In this document: one piece after another, positions 23,700-32,610 of the stretch
Numbering within the stretch: position 1 is the first letter of the stretch
Layout of the letters: every line of letters begins with the position of its first letter
NCBI GenBank assembly: GCA_017898095.1
Contig: JAGKQJ010000015.1
Span: forward strand, 1 to 41,568
Length of the DNA stretch: 41,568 nt
Direction: 5' to 3'
DNA from: Bacillaceae bacterium Marseille-Q3522
GTDB lineage: Bacteria > Bacillota > Bacilli > Bacillales > Cytobacillaceae
The notes under the pieces: model-generated
What the model was told of the DNA's origin: nothing
Database searches by the model: none
What the model saw: only the letters and a program-made list of their open reading frames with translations
Translations under genes and position numbers: made by a program

Positions 23700-24419
23700 C
23701 TATACCATTTTGTTAAATTCCTTTTTCAGTCTTTTGATAATTCTTTTTTCCAGCCGCGATATGTATGATTGAGAGATTCCAAGCATGTCAGCAACATCCT
23801 TTTGGGTTTTTTCCTCTCCTGTTCCCAGGCCAAACCGCAGCTCCATGATTTGCTTTTCCCGGTCGGAAAGCTGATGCAACGCATTCATCAATAATTTCTT
23901 ATCAACATTTGCTTCTAAATCCTTCGTAATGATGTCCTCCTCTGTTCCCAGCACATCGGATAACAGCAGTTCGTTGCCATCCCAATCAATATTGAGAGGT
24001 TCATCAAATGAAACCTCAGAACGAATTTTGTTGTTTCTCCGTAAATACATTAAGATTTCATTTTCGATACAACGGGATGCGTAAGTCGCAAGTTTGATCT
24101 TCTTCTCCGGATTAAACGTGTTGACTGCTTTAATCAGACCAATTGTTCCAATACTAATTAAATCTTCAATATTTATTCCGGTATTTTCAAATTTTCTCGC
24201 TATATACACAACCAGACGCAGGTTTCTCTCAATCAAAATAGATCTTGCCGCTTTGTCACCCTTAGGCAATTTTTCCAGCAATACTTCTTCCTCTTCTTTC
24301 GATAACGGAGGAGGTAATGCTTCGCTTCCGCCAATATAAAAAACTTCATCCGATTTCATTCCAAGCTTTATTAAAATTTTATACCAATAATATGATAAGC
24401 GAAGCTTTAATCGTTTCAT
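23700..24419 (-). CDS. sigE: Mother-cell sigma factor sigma-E precursor
   Basis: Early mother-cell sigma factor made as an inactive precursor. 239 residues, as in B. subtilis. The pro-region of about 27 residues ([31 protein letters not shown]) is hydrophobic and basic, and is removed by SpoIIGA. Region 2 is [18 protein letters not shown] and region 4 is [22 protein letters not shown]. It follows spoIIGA by 88 bases. Confidence 0.96.
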   Translation of the reverse strand: MKRLKLRLSYYWYKILIKLGMKSDEVFYIGGSEALPPPLSKEEEEVLLEKLPKGDKAARSILIERNLRLVVYIARKFENTGINIEDLISIGTIGLIKAVNTFNPEKKIKLATYASRCIENEILMYLRRNNKIRSEVSFDEPLNIDWDGNELLLSDVLGTEEDIITKDLEANVDKKLLMNALHQLSDREKQIMELRFGLGTGEEKTQKDVADMLGISQSYISRLEKRIIKRLKKEFNKMV

Positions 24420-24507
24420 CCATAGCTCCTCCTCTTTCTTCTGTAATTTGTACTATTTATAATCAGAAGATCTTTTTCACTAATAAAGTTAAGACCGCAG
24501 TCCCCAG

Positions 24508-25491
24508 TCATACTGAAGAAGGAAAATTCCCACATGGTTTTTCGCTTGTTGAAACAAGTTTTGCTTGTTCTCCGCCGGCTTTCGCAATATTTGTCATCAT
24601 TTTTGGATGCACAATACATTGAAAAGAATCATCTGATGATAATTGCTGCAGCGTAAAAGAAATGAGTCCCTTTTGAACATGTACTTTATTTTCACCTTTT
24701 CCCAAATAAAGATAATCTGGTTTAAAAGCACAAACGATTTGGTGATCTTGTCCGACTACTTTATAGGGGATTACTCGCATCCTGTTCTCCCATTCCGGTT
24801 CAAGACATTCCTGTTTTTCGATAATGGACGAAGGATCAGCAGCAATTTTTTGCAAAAACAATGGCATCTCCATTTCTCTATTTTTCATCGAAATAAACAT
24901 CACAGGAGCTTTTGATATTGGATCACAGGCATGATTACCACTATCAATCAGTCCGGTAAAAAAGTACTCCCGTCCATTTAAACCAAGTTCAATCTCGATT
25001 ATTTGATCGTACTGGATTTTTGTCATCTCTATGCTTTCTGCGTTTTGCTTTGAAAAATACCAGGCGATTGGAAAACCAAAAAGAACAAACAGCCAGCTGA
25101 CCGGATCTCCGAAACCTTTTGTACTAGCCAGCATTACCGAGGATGATAACGGAAAGTCGAATGTTATAAAATAATGAACACCGATCAATGTACCCCCGAT
25201 AAGAAAAGTGATGAAATAGAAAAGCATGAGTGTTTTTATAAAAGAGCGTAATCTTTTAAAACCGAAAGTAATAAGTACCATCATGACAGAAAAAAGCAAT
25301 TTGCTTACTGGATTCCCGGAATAGGAATGAAAAGGGGTAAATGCTAATAAAATGATGAGAGAACCGAGAAAGCCACCTACTATTAATTTCCAAATTTGTA
25401 TCTTTCTTTTTAATATTATTCCTGTTAAATAAAGAATCAGAGTATCAAAGGAAAAATTCAGCATCCAAATAATATCCAAATACACCGTCAA
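24508..25491 (-). CDS. spoIIGA: Pro-sigma-E processing protease SpoIIGA
   Basis: Membrane aspartyl protease that cleaves pro-sigma-E after a forespore signal. 327 residues. The first about 150 residues hold about five membrane segments (YLDIIWMLNFSFDTLILYLTG, GFGDPVSWLFVLFGFP). The C-terminal domain has the catalytic aspartate in GLIDSGNHACDP and the IHPKM end. The start is taken as TTG 25491 (six bases after AAAGGGGGG); the ATG at 25509 lies upstream of that ribosome site. Start confidence is moderate. Confidence 0.94.
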   Translation of the reverse strand: MTVYLDIIWMLNFSFDTLILYLTGIILKRKIQIWKLIVGGFLGSLIILLAFTPFHSYSGNPVSKLLFSVMMVLITFGFKRLRSFIKTLMLFYFITFLIGGTLIGVHYFITFDFPLSSSVMLASTKGFGDPVSWLFVLFGFPIAWYFSKQNAESIEMTKIQYDQIIEIELGLNGREYFFTGLIDSGNHACDPISKAPVMFISMKNREMEMPLFLQKIAADPSSIIEKQECLEPEWENRMRVIPYKVVGQDHQIVCAFKPDYLYLGKGENKVHVQKGLISFTLQQLSSDDSFQCIVHPKMMTNIAKAGGEQAKLVSTSEKPCGNFPSSV

Positions 25492-25815
25492 GCAATTCCC
25501 CCCCTTCACTATTCCAGTATATTCCTTTTTGTGTATGGATGCTTCCTATCATTGAATGCTGTCAGGATTGTAAACGTATATTACACTCTCCTTTCTTAGT
25601 GAATCGATGATTTATATAACATTGTCTTGCTGTCTCTAGTAATCTGTTACAAAAAAGTATACCCACTTATAACGAAGAAGTGTGTCATTTTCTGTATACA
25701 AATTTAGAGAGATTTTCAGTTTTCTCTGCGAATTTTGTCATTATTTTTTCCGTACAAATTTTCTGGATATATGAAAGTGAAAAAAAGCTGTTATACTAGA
25801 GTTGGAGGTGTCATT
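25492..25815. promoter_or_regulatory. Divergent spoIIGA / PfpI intergenic region
   Basis: On the plus strand, an extended -10 TGTTATACT (25789-25797) lies 18 bases before the PfpI start codon. On the minus strand, TATACT sequences occur before spoIIGA, but no TTGACA at the wide spacing known for spoIIG promoters. No perfect 0A box is present; two TGTCATT near-matches occur at 25683-25689 and 25737-25743. So Spo0A control of spoIIGA is expected from known biology but only weakly visible here. Confidence 0.45.
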
Positions 25816-26346
25816 ATGCGTTTACAAAATAAAAAAGTGATCTCGCTCGTAAGTACTGATTTTGAAGATTTGGAATTATGGTATCCAATATTAAGACTTC
25901 AGGAGGAAGGGGCGCTAGTCCATTTAGTTGGCGAAGAAGCAAATAAAACTTATATTGGAAAATATGGCGTGCCGGCAGTATCTGATTATGCTTTTTCCGA
26001 TATTGATCCTGCGGACTATGATGCACTGTTGATTCCTGGCGGCTGGGCACCGGATAAATTACGCCGTTTTCCCGAGGTAATAAGTTTCGTACGTTATATG
26101 AATGAGCAGAAAAAGCCTATAGGGCAAATATGCCATGCCGGATGGGTAACGATTTCGGCCAAAATCTTAGCAGGAATCCATGTAACAAGCACACCGGGAA
26201 TAAGAGATGATATGGAAAATGCGGGGGCGATTTGGCACAATGAACCGGTCGTGGTCGACGGCCATATTATTTCAAGCCGCCGCCCTCCAGATTTACCGCC
26301 TTATGCAAAGACATTTGCAGATATTTTAGCGAAACAGGGCAATTGA
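25816..26346 (+). CDS. PfpI/DJ-1 family protein (protease I-like, stress-type)
   Basis: 176 residues from ATG 25816 (MRLQNKKVI), right after TTGGAGGTG; a longer frame to 25735 runs into the promoter. DJ-1/PfpI fold: an acidic residue in the TDFEDLELWYP segment, the nucleophile elbow in PIGQICHAGWVT, and PDYD-like LLIPGGWAPD. Family members are glyoxalase/deglycase- or chaperone-like stress proteins; the exact activity is not known. It is the only plus-strand gene between the division and sporulation blocks, replacing the bpr position of B. subtilis. Confidence 0.9.
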   Translation: MRLQNKKVISLVSTDFEDLELWYPILRLQEEGALVHLVGEEANKTYIGKYGVPAVSDYAFSDIDPADYDALLIPGGWAPDKLRRFPEVISFVRYMNEQKKPIGQICHAGWVTISAKILAGIHVTSTPGIRDDMENAGAIWHNEPVVVDGHIISSRRPPDLPPYAKTFADILAKQGN

Positions 26347-26374
26347 AAAAATCCAAATAGTTGCAACATTCACA

Positions 26375-26446
26375 GGCTCTCAGCCGTTTTTTTTTGGCAG
26401 AAAAGAAGCTGACTTTATAGCAAGTAGCTATTATGTCAGCTTTTTG
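26375..26446 (+). terminator. Terminators after the PfpI gene
   Basis: A short GGCT-CTC-AGCC hairpin with nine T (26375-26395) is followed by a stronger one: AGCTGAC and ATAGC pair with GCTAT and GTCAGCT (26407-26441), then TTTTTGTTTT. The second is the convincing terminator. Confidence 0.8.
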
Positions 26447-26475
26447 TTTTGCTGTTTTGTTGCGGTCATTCCCTG

Positions 26476-26560
26476 TTTATCGCAGATTAATGGGCAGTAG
26501 TACCCCCGCCTCAAAAATAGAGGTGAATCCAATCATTTTAGGCGGGGGATAAACTGCCCC
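26476..26560. repeat. Hairpin repeat family H, copy B
   Basis: Starts TTTATCGCAG. Outer stem GGGCAGT (26492-26498) with ACTGCCC (26553-26559); inner stem CCCCCGCCT (26503-26511) with AGGCGGGGG (26540-26548), all perfect. A competing local hairpin is also possible (CCTC with GAGG, 26509-26522). It matches copy A (14565) and copy C (32384). It leads directly into the 54-bp tandem array. Confidence 0.88.
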
Positions 26561-26581
26561 TAAAAGCCCGATTGGTGAAAT

Positions 26582-26797
26582 AAGGTTTTTCTTAGAGCTT
26601 TAGCTCTTAGAAAAATCAATCGGGCTCCGCGCGACAAGGTTTTTCTTAGGGCTTCAGCCTTTAGAAAAATCAGTCAGGATTCGCGCGATAAGAATTTTCT
26701 TTGGGCTTTAGACCTTAGAAAATTCAACCAGGCTCTGCGTGGTAAGGTTTTTCTTAGGGCTTTAGCCCTTAGAAAAATCAATCGGGCTTAGCGCGGC
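26582..26797. repeat. 54-bp palindromic tandem repeat, four units
   Basis: Four units with an exact 54-base period; hairpins start at 26586, 26640, 26694 and 26748. Each hairpin is 30 bases (for example TTTTTCTTAGAGCT with AGCTCTTAGAAAAA, loop of two) followed by a 24-base spacer containing a GGCTCCGCGCG-like piece. The same unit occurs twice at 32491-32587. No coding potential. Confidence 0.9.
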
Positions 26798-26800
26798 TAA

Positions 26801-27027
26801 CCATCAGTGGGGGATGAAGGCCGACTAAGTACGCCACGGCCTCATGTCTTCGTCGGCACTAGTACGTCCTGTACGTCTACCGACTAAAGGCTTAGGCGTC
26901 CTGTTGCGACGTCGGCACTAGTACGTCCTGTACGTCTACCGACTAAAGGCGCAACGTCCTGTTGCGACGTCGGCACTAGTACGTCCTGTACGTCGAAAAA
27001 CCCCCACTGATGGAAGTTTCACTTTAT
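26801..27027. repeat. Cassette bounded by a 13-bp inverted repeat with three 58/59-base repeats
   Basis: CCATCAGTGGGGG (26801-26813) and CCCCCACTGATGG (27001-27013) are perfect inverted repeats. Inside, a unit beginning CGTCGGCACTAGTACGTCC starts at 26851, 26910 and 26968. Each of the first two has a GTCGG/CCGAC stem and an inner ACGT dyad. The right end continues into GAAGTTTCACTTTAT (27013-27027), which recurs at 32573-32587. It lies directly downstream of ftsZ. Confidence 0.85.
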
Positions 27028-27060
27028 CAGAGTACCCCATCAACTGCTTTTTCAGAACAT

Positions 27061-28200
27061 TTACCGTCTGCGGTTACGATTACGGAGAAATGTCGGAATA
27101 TCGAGGGTATCCTCCCCCAGTTGTGAAGCATTCCCTCTTTGTGTCTCACGAAAAGGAACTTCCTCTCTTTTTGCCTCCCGTTTTCCCTGGACGCCGCTGG
27201 TTTTTGCTTGTCCAAATGATGGACGCGTTGCTTTTGCTTGAGCGGATCCTTCATCAAAGCCGGTTGCAATGACTGTGACAACAATTTCATCTTTCAGATT
27301 TTCATTAATAACAGATCCGAAAATCATATTTACTTCCTGATCAGATGCAGTGGCGACAATATCGGCTGCTTCCTGAACTTCATACAAGCTCAAATTCATT
27401 CCGCCGGTAATATTCATCAAAACCCCTTGTGCTCCTTCAATAGAGGTTTCCAGAAGAGGAGAGGAAATTGCTTTTTTTGCTGCCTCAGAAGCACGGTTTT
27501 CACCTGTCGCAACGCCAATTCCCATGAGTGCAGAGCCTTTACTGGACATAATTGTTTTTACATCTGCAAAGTCCAAATTAATCAATCCCGGTTTGGCAAT
27601 TAAATCAGAAATACCTTGCACACCCTGCCGCAAAACATTATCTGCTTCTCTAAAAGCCTCAAGCATCGGAGTATTTTTATCAACAATTTCTAATAATCGG
27701 TCATTTGGAATCACAATCAATGTGTCCACTGCTTCTTTCATTGCAGTGATACCGCCTGACGCCTGATTCGAACGTTTTCTGCCTTCAAAAGTAAATGGTC
27801 TTGTTACAACGCCGACAGTTAAGGCACCGATATCACGTGCAATTTGCGCGATAACAGGTGCCGCTCCGGTCCCGGTTCCCCCTCCCATGCCTGCAGTCAC
27901 AAATACCATATCTGAACCCTTCAGCGCTTCTTCAATTTGTTCTTTGCTTTCATCGGCAGCTTTTTTTCCTACTTCGGGATTTGCCCCGGCTCCAAGCCCT
28001 CTAGTCAATTTACTGCCGATCTGCATTTTCACTTCTGCTTTTGATAAATTAAGCGCCTGAGCGTCTGTATTAACAGCAATAAATTCCACACCTTGCACAC
28101 CATGTTCAATCATACGATTTACAGCATTATTTCCGCCACCGCCAACACCAATTACTTTTATCGTAGCTAAAGAGTCTACATTTGTATCAAATTCCAACAT
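27061..28200 (-). CDS. ftsZ: Cell division protein FtsZ
   Basis: Tubulin-like GTPase that forms the division ring. 379 residues. The signature [15 protein letters not shown] (near residue 105) and the T7 loop residues [11 protein letters not shown] are intact. The C-terminal linker is Lys/Arg/Gln rich and ends in the conserved [13 protein letters not shown] peptide that binds FtsA and SepF. The start is ATG 28200 after TAGGAGGA; the longer frame to 28230 has no ribosome site. It follows ftsA by 105 bases. Confidence 0.98.
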   Translation of the reverse strand: MLEFDTNVDSLATIKVIGVGGGGNNAVNRMIEHGVQGVEFIAVNTDAQALNLSKAEVKMQIGSKLTRGLGAGANPEVGKKAADESKEQIEEALKGSDMVFVTAGMGGGTGTGAAPVIAQIARDIGALTVGVVTRPFTFEGRKRSNQASGGITAMKEAVDTLIVIPNDRLLEIVDKNTPMLEAFREADNVLRQGVQGISDLIAKPGLINLDFADVKTIMSSKGSALMGIGVATGENRASEAAKKAISSPLLETSIEGAQGVLMNITGGMNLSLYEVQEAADIVATASDQEVNMIFGSVINENLKDEIVVTVIATGFDEGSAQAKATRPSFGQAKTSGVQGKREAKREEVPFRETQRGNASQLGEDTLDIPTFLRNRNRRR

Positions 28201-28305
28201 GACAAATCCTCCTAATTCGTCGATTTTCATATAGCACCGGCTTATTGAACTTTTTTCGCCAAGTCAGATAAAAAATAATAACGATTACTATGTCAGGTTC
28301 ACAAG

Positions 28306-29589
28306 CTATTCAAAAAAGGAAACCCAGAATTTTTTCATCCGCGATGTTATTTTTTCGTCCGGATGCTTTTCCGGTCTCGTTTTTTGATGATGCTGTTTCA
28401 CCTCACGGTTTTCCCGTGATTCAAAAGATACGGAACTGCCTTGTAATTTTCTTCCTTGAATTTTTGCATTTTTATAAGTATATTTTATCAATCCGACAGC
28501 AGTAACATATTGAGGTTCTCTAATGCCAATATAATCGGGTATCGCAATTCGTACGCGGTTTTGCATAACATCCTGGGCTAATTCAAGAATTCCTTCCGTA
28601 CTGGCAACACCTCCGACTAACACGTAACCGCCGGGCAAATCATTAACTCTTTGGCGGCTTAATTCAGCCTGAATCAGTTCAAAAATTTCCTCCAGCCTCG
28701 CTTCCATGATATCGGAAATTTCTAACTGATTATATTGTTGATGCTGGTCGCTCCCGATAATGGGAACGCTGAATACTTCTTCTTCCGAAGCGTTGTCGTA
28801 AAAAGCATAACCATATTTTAATTTAATTTTTTCCGCATCATCGGCGGTCGTCCTCAAACCGATCGAAATATCTTTTGTAATATGATCGCCGCCAACAGGA
28901 AGAACGAAAGTTGTTTTTAAAGAGCCATTTTCAAATACTGCTACTGTTGTTGAACCGCCGCCGATGTCGACTAAAGCAACACCAAGGTCTTTTTCATCCT
29001 TGGATAAAGCAAATGCTCCTGCGGCAAGCGGTTGAAGAGTTATATCGATTATTTCAAGTCCGGCACGTTCTACACATCGCAAGGTATTATGTAAGATTGT
29101 CTTCGAACCGGTTATGATGGTTCCATCCATTTCAAGGCGTACGCCAATCATTCCTCGCGGATCCGTAATTTCATCTAATCCATCCACAACAAATTGTTTT
29201 GGAATTACATCAATAATTTCGCGTTCTGGGGGAATGGAAATAACTTGTGTGGCTTCTATCACTCTCGCAACATCTTCATTCGTGATCTCACGATTTTCAC
29301 TTGAAACAGCTACAACGCCATGTGATGGCAGAAGGGAGACATGATTACCGGATATGCCTACAATTACTTGGTGAATTTCCATGCCAATCATTCTTTCAGC
29401 CTGTTCAATTGCCTTTTTTATGGAATGAACGGTTTCATCTATATCAACAATGGAGCCCTTTCGCAGTCCTTCAGACTTCACATTGCCTACACCAATTATA
29501 TTTAAATTGTCATTGACCATTTCACCAATGATAACTTTTACACTGGATGTACCGATGTCAAGACTTACGTAGATGTCATTGCTGTTCAT
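28306..29589 (-). CDS. ftsA: Cell division protein FtsA
   Basis: Actin-like ATPase tethering FtsZ to the membrane. 427 residues. The phosphate-1 loop is VSLDIGTSSVKVIIGE, phosphate-2 is VALVDIGGGSTTVAV, and the adenosine motif is GGYVLVGGVAS. A C-terminal amphipathic helix (MKKFWVSFFE) is the membrane anchor. Start at ATG 29589 after AGAAGGAGGT. Confidence 0.97.
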   Translation of the reverse strand: MNSNDIYVSLDIGTSSVKVIIGEMVNDNLNIIGVGNVKSEGLRKGSIVDIDETVHSIKKAIEQAERMIGMEIHQVIVGISGNHVSLLPSHGVVAVSSENREITNEDVARVIEATQVISIPPEREIIDVIPKQFVVDGLDEITDPRGMIGVRLEMDGTIITGSKTILHNTLRCVERAGLEIIDITLQPLAAGAFALSKDEKDLGVALVDIGGGSTTVAVFENGSLKTTFVLPVGGDHITKDISIGLRTTADDAEKIKLKYGYAFYDNASEEEVFSVPIIGSDQHQQYNQLEISDIMEARLEEIFELIQAELSRQRVNDLPGGYVLVGGVASTEGILELAQDVMQNRVRIAIPDYIGIREPQYVTAVGLIKYTYKNAKIQGRKLQGSSVSFESRENREVKQHHQKTRPEKHPDEKITSRMKKFWVSFFE

Positions 29590-30013
29590 TCTCTGGCACC
29601 TCCTTCTAAACAAACTACTATTCTGGAACAACAATTATCAAAATATACTTATTATAAAACTATTCGTCACTATGAAAGGATTCCCCTTTTTTCTAATTTA
29701 ACTTTTTTCTAACTTTTCAAGTTCCATTTTTCAGCTTTTTTAGAAAAACGTTAAAAAAACTGCAAGCAACTGACTTCATCAGAAAATGGCGACTTTTTTG
29801 CCTGAACCCGGGAGGGGAAAAACGGAAGTCAGAAATCAGAGACCGGAAAAAAAATTTGAATCCCGCACCGCATTAGTGGAACTCCTACTCTGAACGCTGA
29901 CTTTTTTAAACATCCTCTATCATAAAGTCTACACTAAGACGAACACTTAGAAAAGTTAAATCTGTCACGATTATTATATTAAAAAAGAAGTGAGAAAGAA
30001 GAATGTGGAAATT
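29590..30013. other. ftsA-divIB intergenic region, no gene
   Basis: 424 bases without a plausible reading frame. In B. subtilis this position holds ylxW, ylxX and sbp, none of which is seen. A weak minus-strand -10 TATAAT (29651-29656) could serve ftsA. Around 29822-29847 there is a GA-rich piece (GGAAGTCAGAAATCAGAGACC) similar in type to the low-complexity tract at 38310-38347. Nothing else was recognised. Confidence 0.55.
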
Positions 30014-30799
30014 TTATCGATCTCCTTCGTTTTCCCGGGTATCCTCCCCTTCTTCCCCATAAGCCTTAAAATAAGAGCCGACTTCCAAATCGATGATACC
30101 TTTCTGCTCATTATTTAATTGACTTCTGATAGCAGGATAAAGAACCATTTTTTCAGCAAAGCTTGACAGCGTCGCGCTGACTTCAAACCCGTCGTTCATA
30201 TAAAGTGAAATATGCTTTTCATCCGTTTCTTTTGGAGTATAATGAATTTCTGAAATTGCATTATAAACTTCATCCGGAAGCTGTGTTAAAGCCTGTACCA
30301 TTTCCTGTATAATTGTTTTATCGGAAAATCCCACTAAAATTGGTACATCTTCAGAGACTGCAGTATTGTCTGCTTCTGTAACAATCCTGCCATTTTCAAG
30401 AATCGGATGAAATGCTGTACCATCTGTTTGTACTGCAACTCTTTTTAGCTCAACTATTTTAATTTCTACTTTGTTCGGCAAAACGGTTTTCACGTGCGCT
30501 TCCTTCACTTCTGATAAATTTTCCAGTCGCTGTATAATCCCATCCTTTGGAACCGTCCAAATATTCGTATTTTTATCTATTTCAATTATCCCCATAAGCT
30601 CTTTCGTCGAATAGGTATTATTTCCAATGATCGTAATTGTACTCACATGACTTAATGGAGACTGAAAATAAATAATACAGGCAAGTACAACGAAAAAAAG
30701 CAACAATATCAACGTTAATCTTCTATTTGCTCTTTTTTTCCGCTGTTGCTTCAGTTTAGGAATCCGCTCCTCAATCGAAACTAAATTGCCCTTCTTCAC
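30014..30799 (-). CDS. divIB: Cell division protein DivIB (FtsQ)
   Basis: Bitopic divisome protein that stabilises the FtsL/DivIC complex. 261 residues: a basic cytoplasmic tail, one membrane helix (LTLILLLFFVVLACIIYF, residues 28-45), a POTRA domain starting at VSTITIIGNNTYS, a beta domain, and a charged C-terminus (EEGEDTRENEGDR). The start is a GTG after AAGGAGAG. In B. subtilis murB lies between murG and divIB; here only 121 bases separate them. Confidence 0.95.
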   Translation of the reverse strand: MKKGNLVSIEERIPKLKQQRKKRANRRLTLILLLFFVVLACIIYFQSPLSHVSTITIIGNNTYSTKELMGIIEIDKNTNIWTVPKDGIIQRLENLSEVKEAHVKTVLPNKVEIKIVELKRVAVQTDGTAFHPILENGRIVTEADNTAVSEDVPILVGFSDKTIIQEMVQALTQLPDEVYNAISEIHYTPKETDEKHISLYMNDGFEVSATLSSFAEKMVLYPAIRSQLNNEQKGIIDLEVGSYFKAYGEEGEDTRENEGDR

Positions 30800-30920
30800 C
30801 CCATCGACTCTCCTTATCCGATTCGTTTATCTGAATGCAACTTATGTGTTTAATTAACAATTAATTATATCATCATCTATGCTAAATGTATTATGACAGT
30901 TGTATTACTTTAGTCCTATT

Positions 30921-32018
30921 CTATTTTTCAACTATTAATTCCTTCATCAGACCGTATAATCTTTGTACTGCATCCTGCATGCCCAAGGCAAGCGCTGCTT
31001 TCTTCATATCTTTACTCCGTTTTTCATTTAATAAAATTTTGTCAATACTATCTACTAAAGTCCTTGCAGATAAATCTTTTTCCAATAATAATAATGCGGC
31101 ACCATGATCTGCAAGCGCCCGAGCGTTTTTCTCCTGGTGATTATTCGTGACATACGGACTTGGAATAAGGACGCTCGGGATCCCTAAAGACGTTAATTCC
31201 GCTAACGTAGTCGCACCTGCCCGTGACACCGTCAAATCCGTTCCAGCGAGGACTTCAGGCATGTTATGGATAAACGGCACAATTTTCACATTGTCAGGAT
31301 TCCCAACTAATTGGATTTCTTTTTCAACCTGTTTATAATGGACCTCTCCCGTAACATAAAGAATTTGATAAGGCTTCCCGGCAAATTCGGCAAAAGCTTT
31401 GATAACCGCTTCATTAATCGGTCTCGCTCCTCTGCTCCCCCCAAATATTAATACTACCTTCTTATTAATACTTAAGCCGGCTGATATACGCCCCTTTATG
31501 CCATCTTTATGTAATACTTCAGAAGCACGCGGGTTTCCTGTCAGGACAACTTTTTTTTCCGGAAAAAATGCTTTTGCTTCTGTAAAACAAACCGCGATTC
31601 GATCGACATAGCGGCTAAGAAATTTATTCGTCAGCCCTGGGATACTGTTTTGTTCATGAATAATCGTCGGTATCCCCAGTTTAGAAGCTGCATAGACGAC
31701 AGGGCCGCAAACATAGCCTCCAGTGCCGATCACAATATCGGCGTGGAATTGTCTGAGAATCCGCTTACTGTCTTTGACACCTTTTAAAAAGCGAAAGACT
31801 GTCTTTACATTTTCAAATGAAAGTTTTCTTTTAAAACCGGTTATATAAATAGATTGAAAAGCAATTTTTTCTCTTCTAACAATTTGATTCTCTAACCCTT
31901 TTTCCGTCCCTATGTATAGAAATTCTGCCTCTTTATTTTCTTTTTGAATTTCTTTTATGAGGGCAAGAGCAGGATAAATATGCCCTCCTGTTCCACCGCC
32001 GCTAACAACAATATTCAT
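30921..32018 (-). CDS. murG: Lipid II synthase MurG
   Basis: Adds GlcNAc to lipid I on the inner membrane face. 365 residues, GT28 family. The N-terminal [17 protein letters not shown] and the central [14 protein letters not shown] are the glycine-rich substrate loops; [22 protein letters not shown] is the UDP-GlcNAc site. It is separated from spoVE by 592 bases of repeats and hairpins, unlike the compact B. subtilis arrangement. Confidence 0.97.
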   Translation of the reverse strand: MNIVVSGGGTGGHIYPALALIKEIQKENKEAEFLYIGTEKGLENQIVRREKIAFQSIYITGFKRKLSFENVKTVFRFLKGVKDSKRILRQFHADIVIGTGGYVCGPVVYAASKLGIPTIIHEQNSIPGLTNKFLSRYVDRIAVCFTEAKAFFPEKKVVLTGNPRASEVLHKDGIKGRISAGLSINKKVVLIFGGSRGARPINEAVIKAFAEFAGKPYQILYVTGEVHYKQVEKEIQLVGNPDNVKIVPFIHNMPEVLAGTDLTVSRAGATTLAELTSLGIPSVLIPSPYVTNNHQEKNARALADHGAALLLLEKDLSARTLVDSIDKILLNEKRSKDMKKAALALGMQDAVQRLYGLMKELIVEK

Positions 32019-32383
32019 TTTTCCACCTCATTAAAAATGCATATTCTTTATTTTACTATAACTCAAACCCGTATTACATGAAAAAATAATATTGTTAAAC
32101 AAATGTAATCATTTAACAAAAGCATGAGGAATATGACAAAAGAATATCACTTCCTTACCCCTGAACAAATGACAGGTTTACTTTCGGTAATTCGGGGGAC
32201 TTAAATCAGGGATACCGTTAATGTGTCTCCATAGGTTCATTATACTAATATCGAGTATTCCGCCACCTGTTTTCATTACTATTTGTGGCGGGTAAGGGAG
32301 ATTCGACTGACATGGAGGCTAATATTAAAAAGAAGCGAAAACTCAATCAAATCGATTGCGCTTTTCACTTCCCTCGTTGCATT
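32019..32383. other. spoVE-murG intergenic region, left part
   Basis: No gene. A CCGCCAC (32260-32266) / GTGGCGG (32285-32291) stem and a minus-strand terminator-like hairpin (AAGCG, CAATC, GATTG, CGCTT; 32333-32363, followed by CTTTTTAAT) are visible. The second could stop transcription from spoVE, in which case murG would need its own promoter; I could not identify a strong one. Confidence 0.5.
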
Positions 32384-32587
32384 TTTATCGCAGATTAAGG
32401 GACAGTAATACCCCCACCTCAAAAATGGAGGTGATACCAGTCATTTTAGGTGGGGGATAAACTGCCCCTAAAAAGCCCGATTGGTGAGATAAGGAGTTTC
32501 TTTGGGCTTCAGCCCTTAGAAAAATCAGTCTGGCTCCGCGTGATAAGAATTTTCTTTGGGCTTTAGCCCTTAGAAGTTTCACTTTAT
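32384..32587. repeat. Hairpin repeat family H, copy C, with two 54-bp units
   Basis: Starts TTTATCGCAG (32384-32393). Inner stem CCCCCACCT (32411-32419) with AGGTGGGGG (32448-32456): the stem pair is A-T where copy B has G-C. Outer stem GGG(A)CAGT with ACTGCCC near 32461. It is followed by two 54-base palindromic units (from 32491 and 32545) and ends in GAAGTTTCACTTTAT (32573-32587), as the ftsZ-side cassette does. Confidence 0.88.
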
Positions 32588-32610
32588 GAAGATACTCTTA
32601 TGCAAACATT

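Noticed and set aside
26586-26797. 54-bp tandem repeats considered as a CRISPR array
   Set aside because: Repeat and spacer are both repeated, units are palindromic throughout, spacers are not unique, and no cas genes are present.
32385-32582. 65-codon minus-strand frame across the spoVE-murG repeats
   Set aside because: It lies wholly in the palindromic repeat element and its composition reflects the repeat; no ribosome site.
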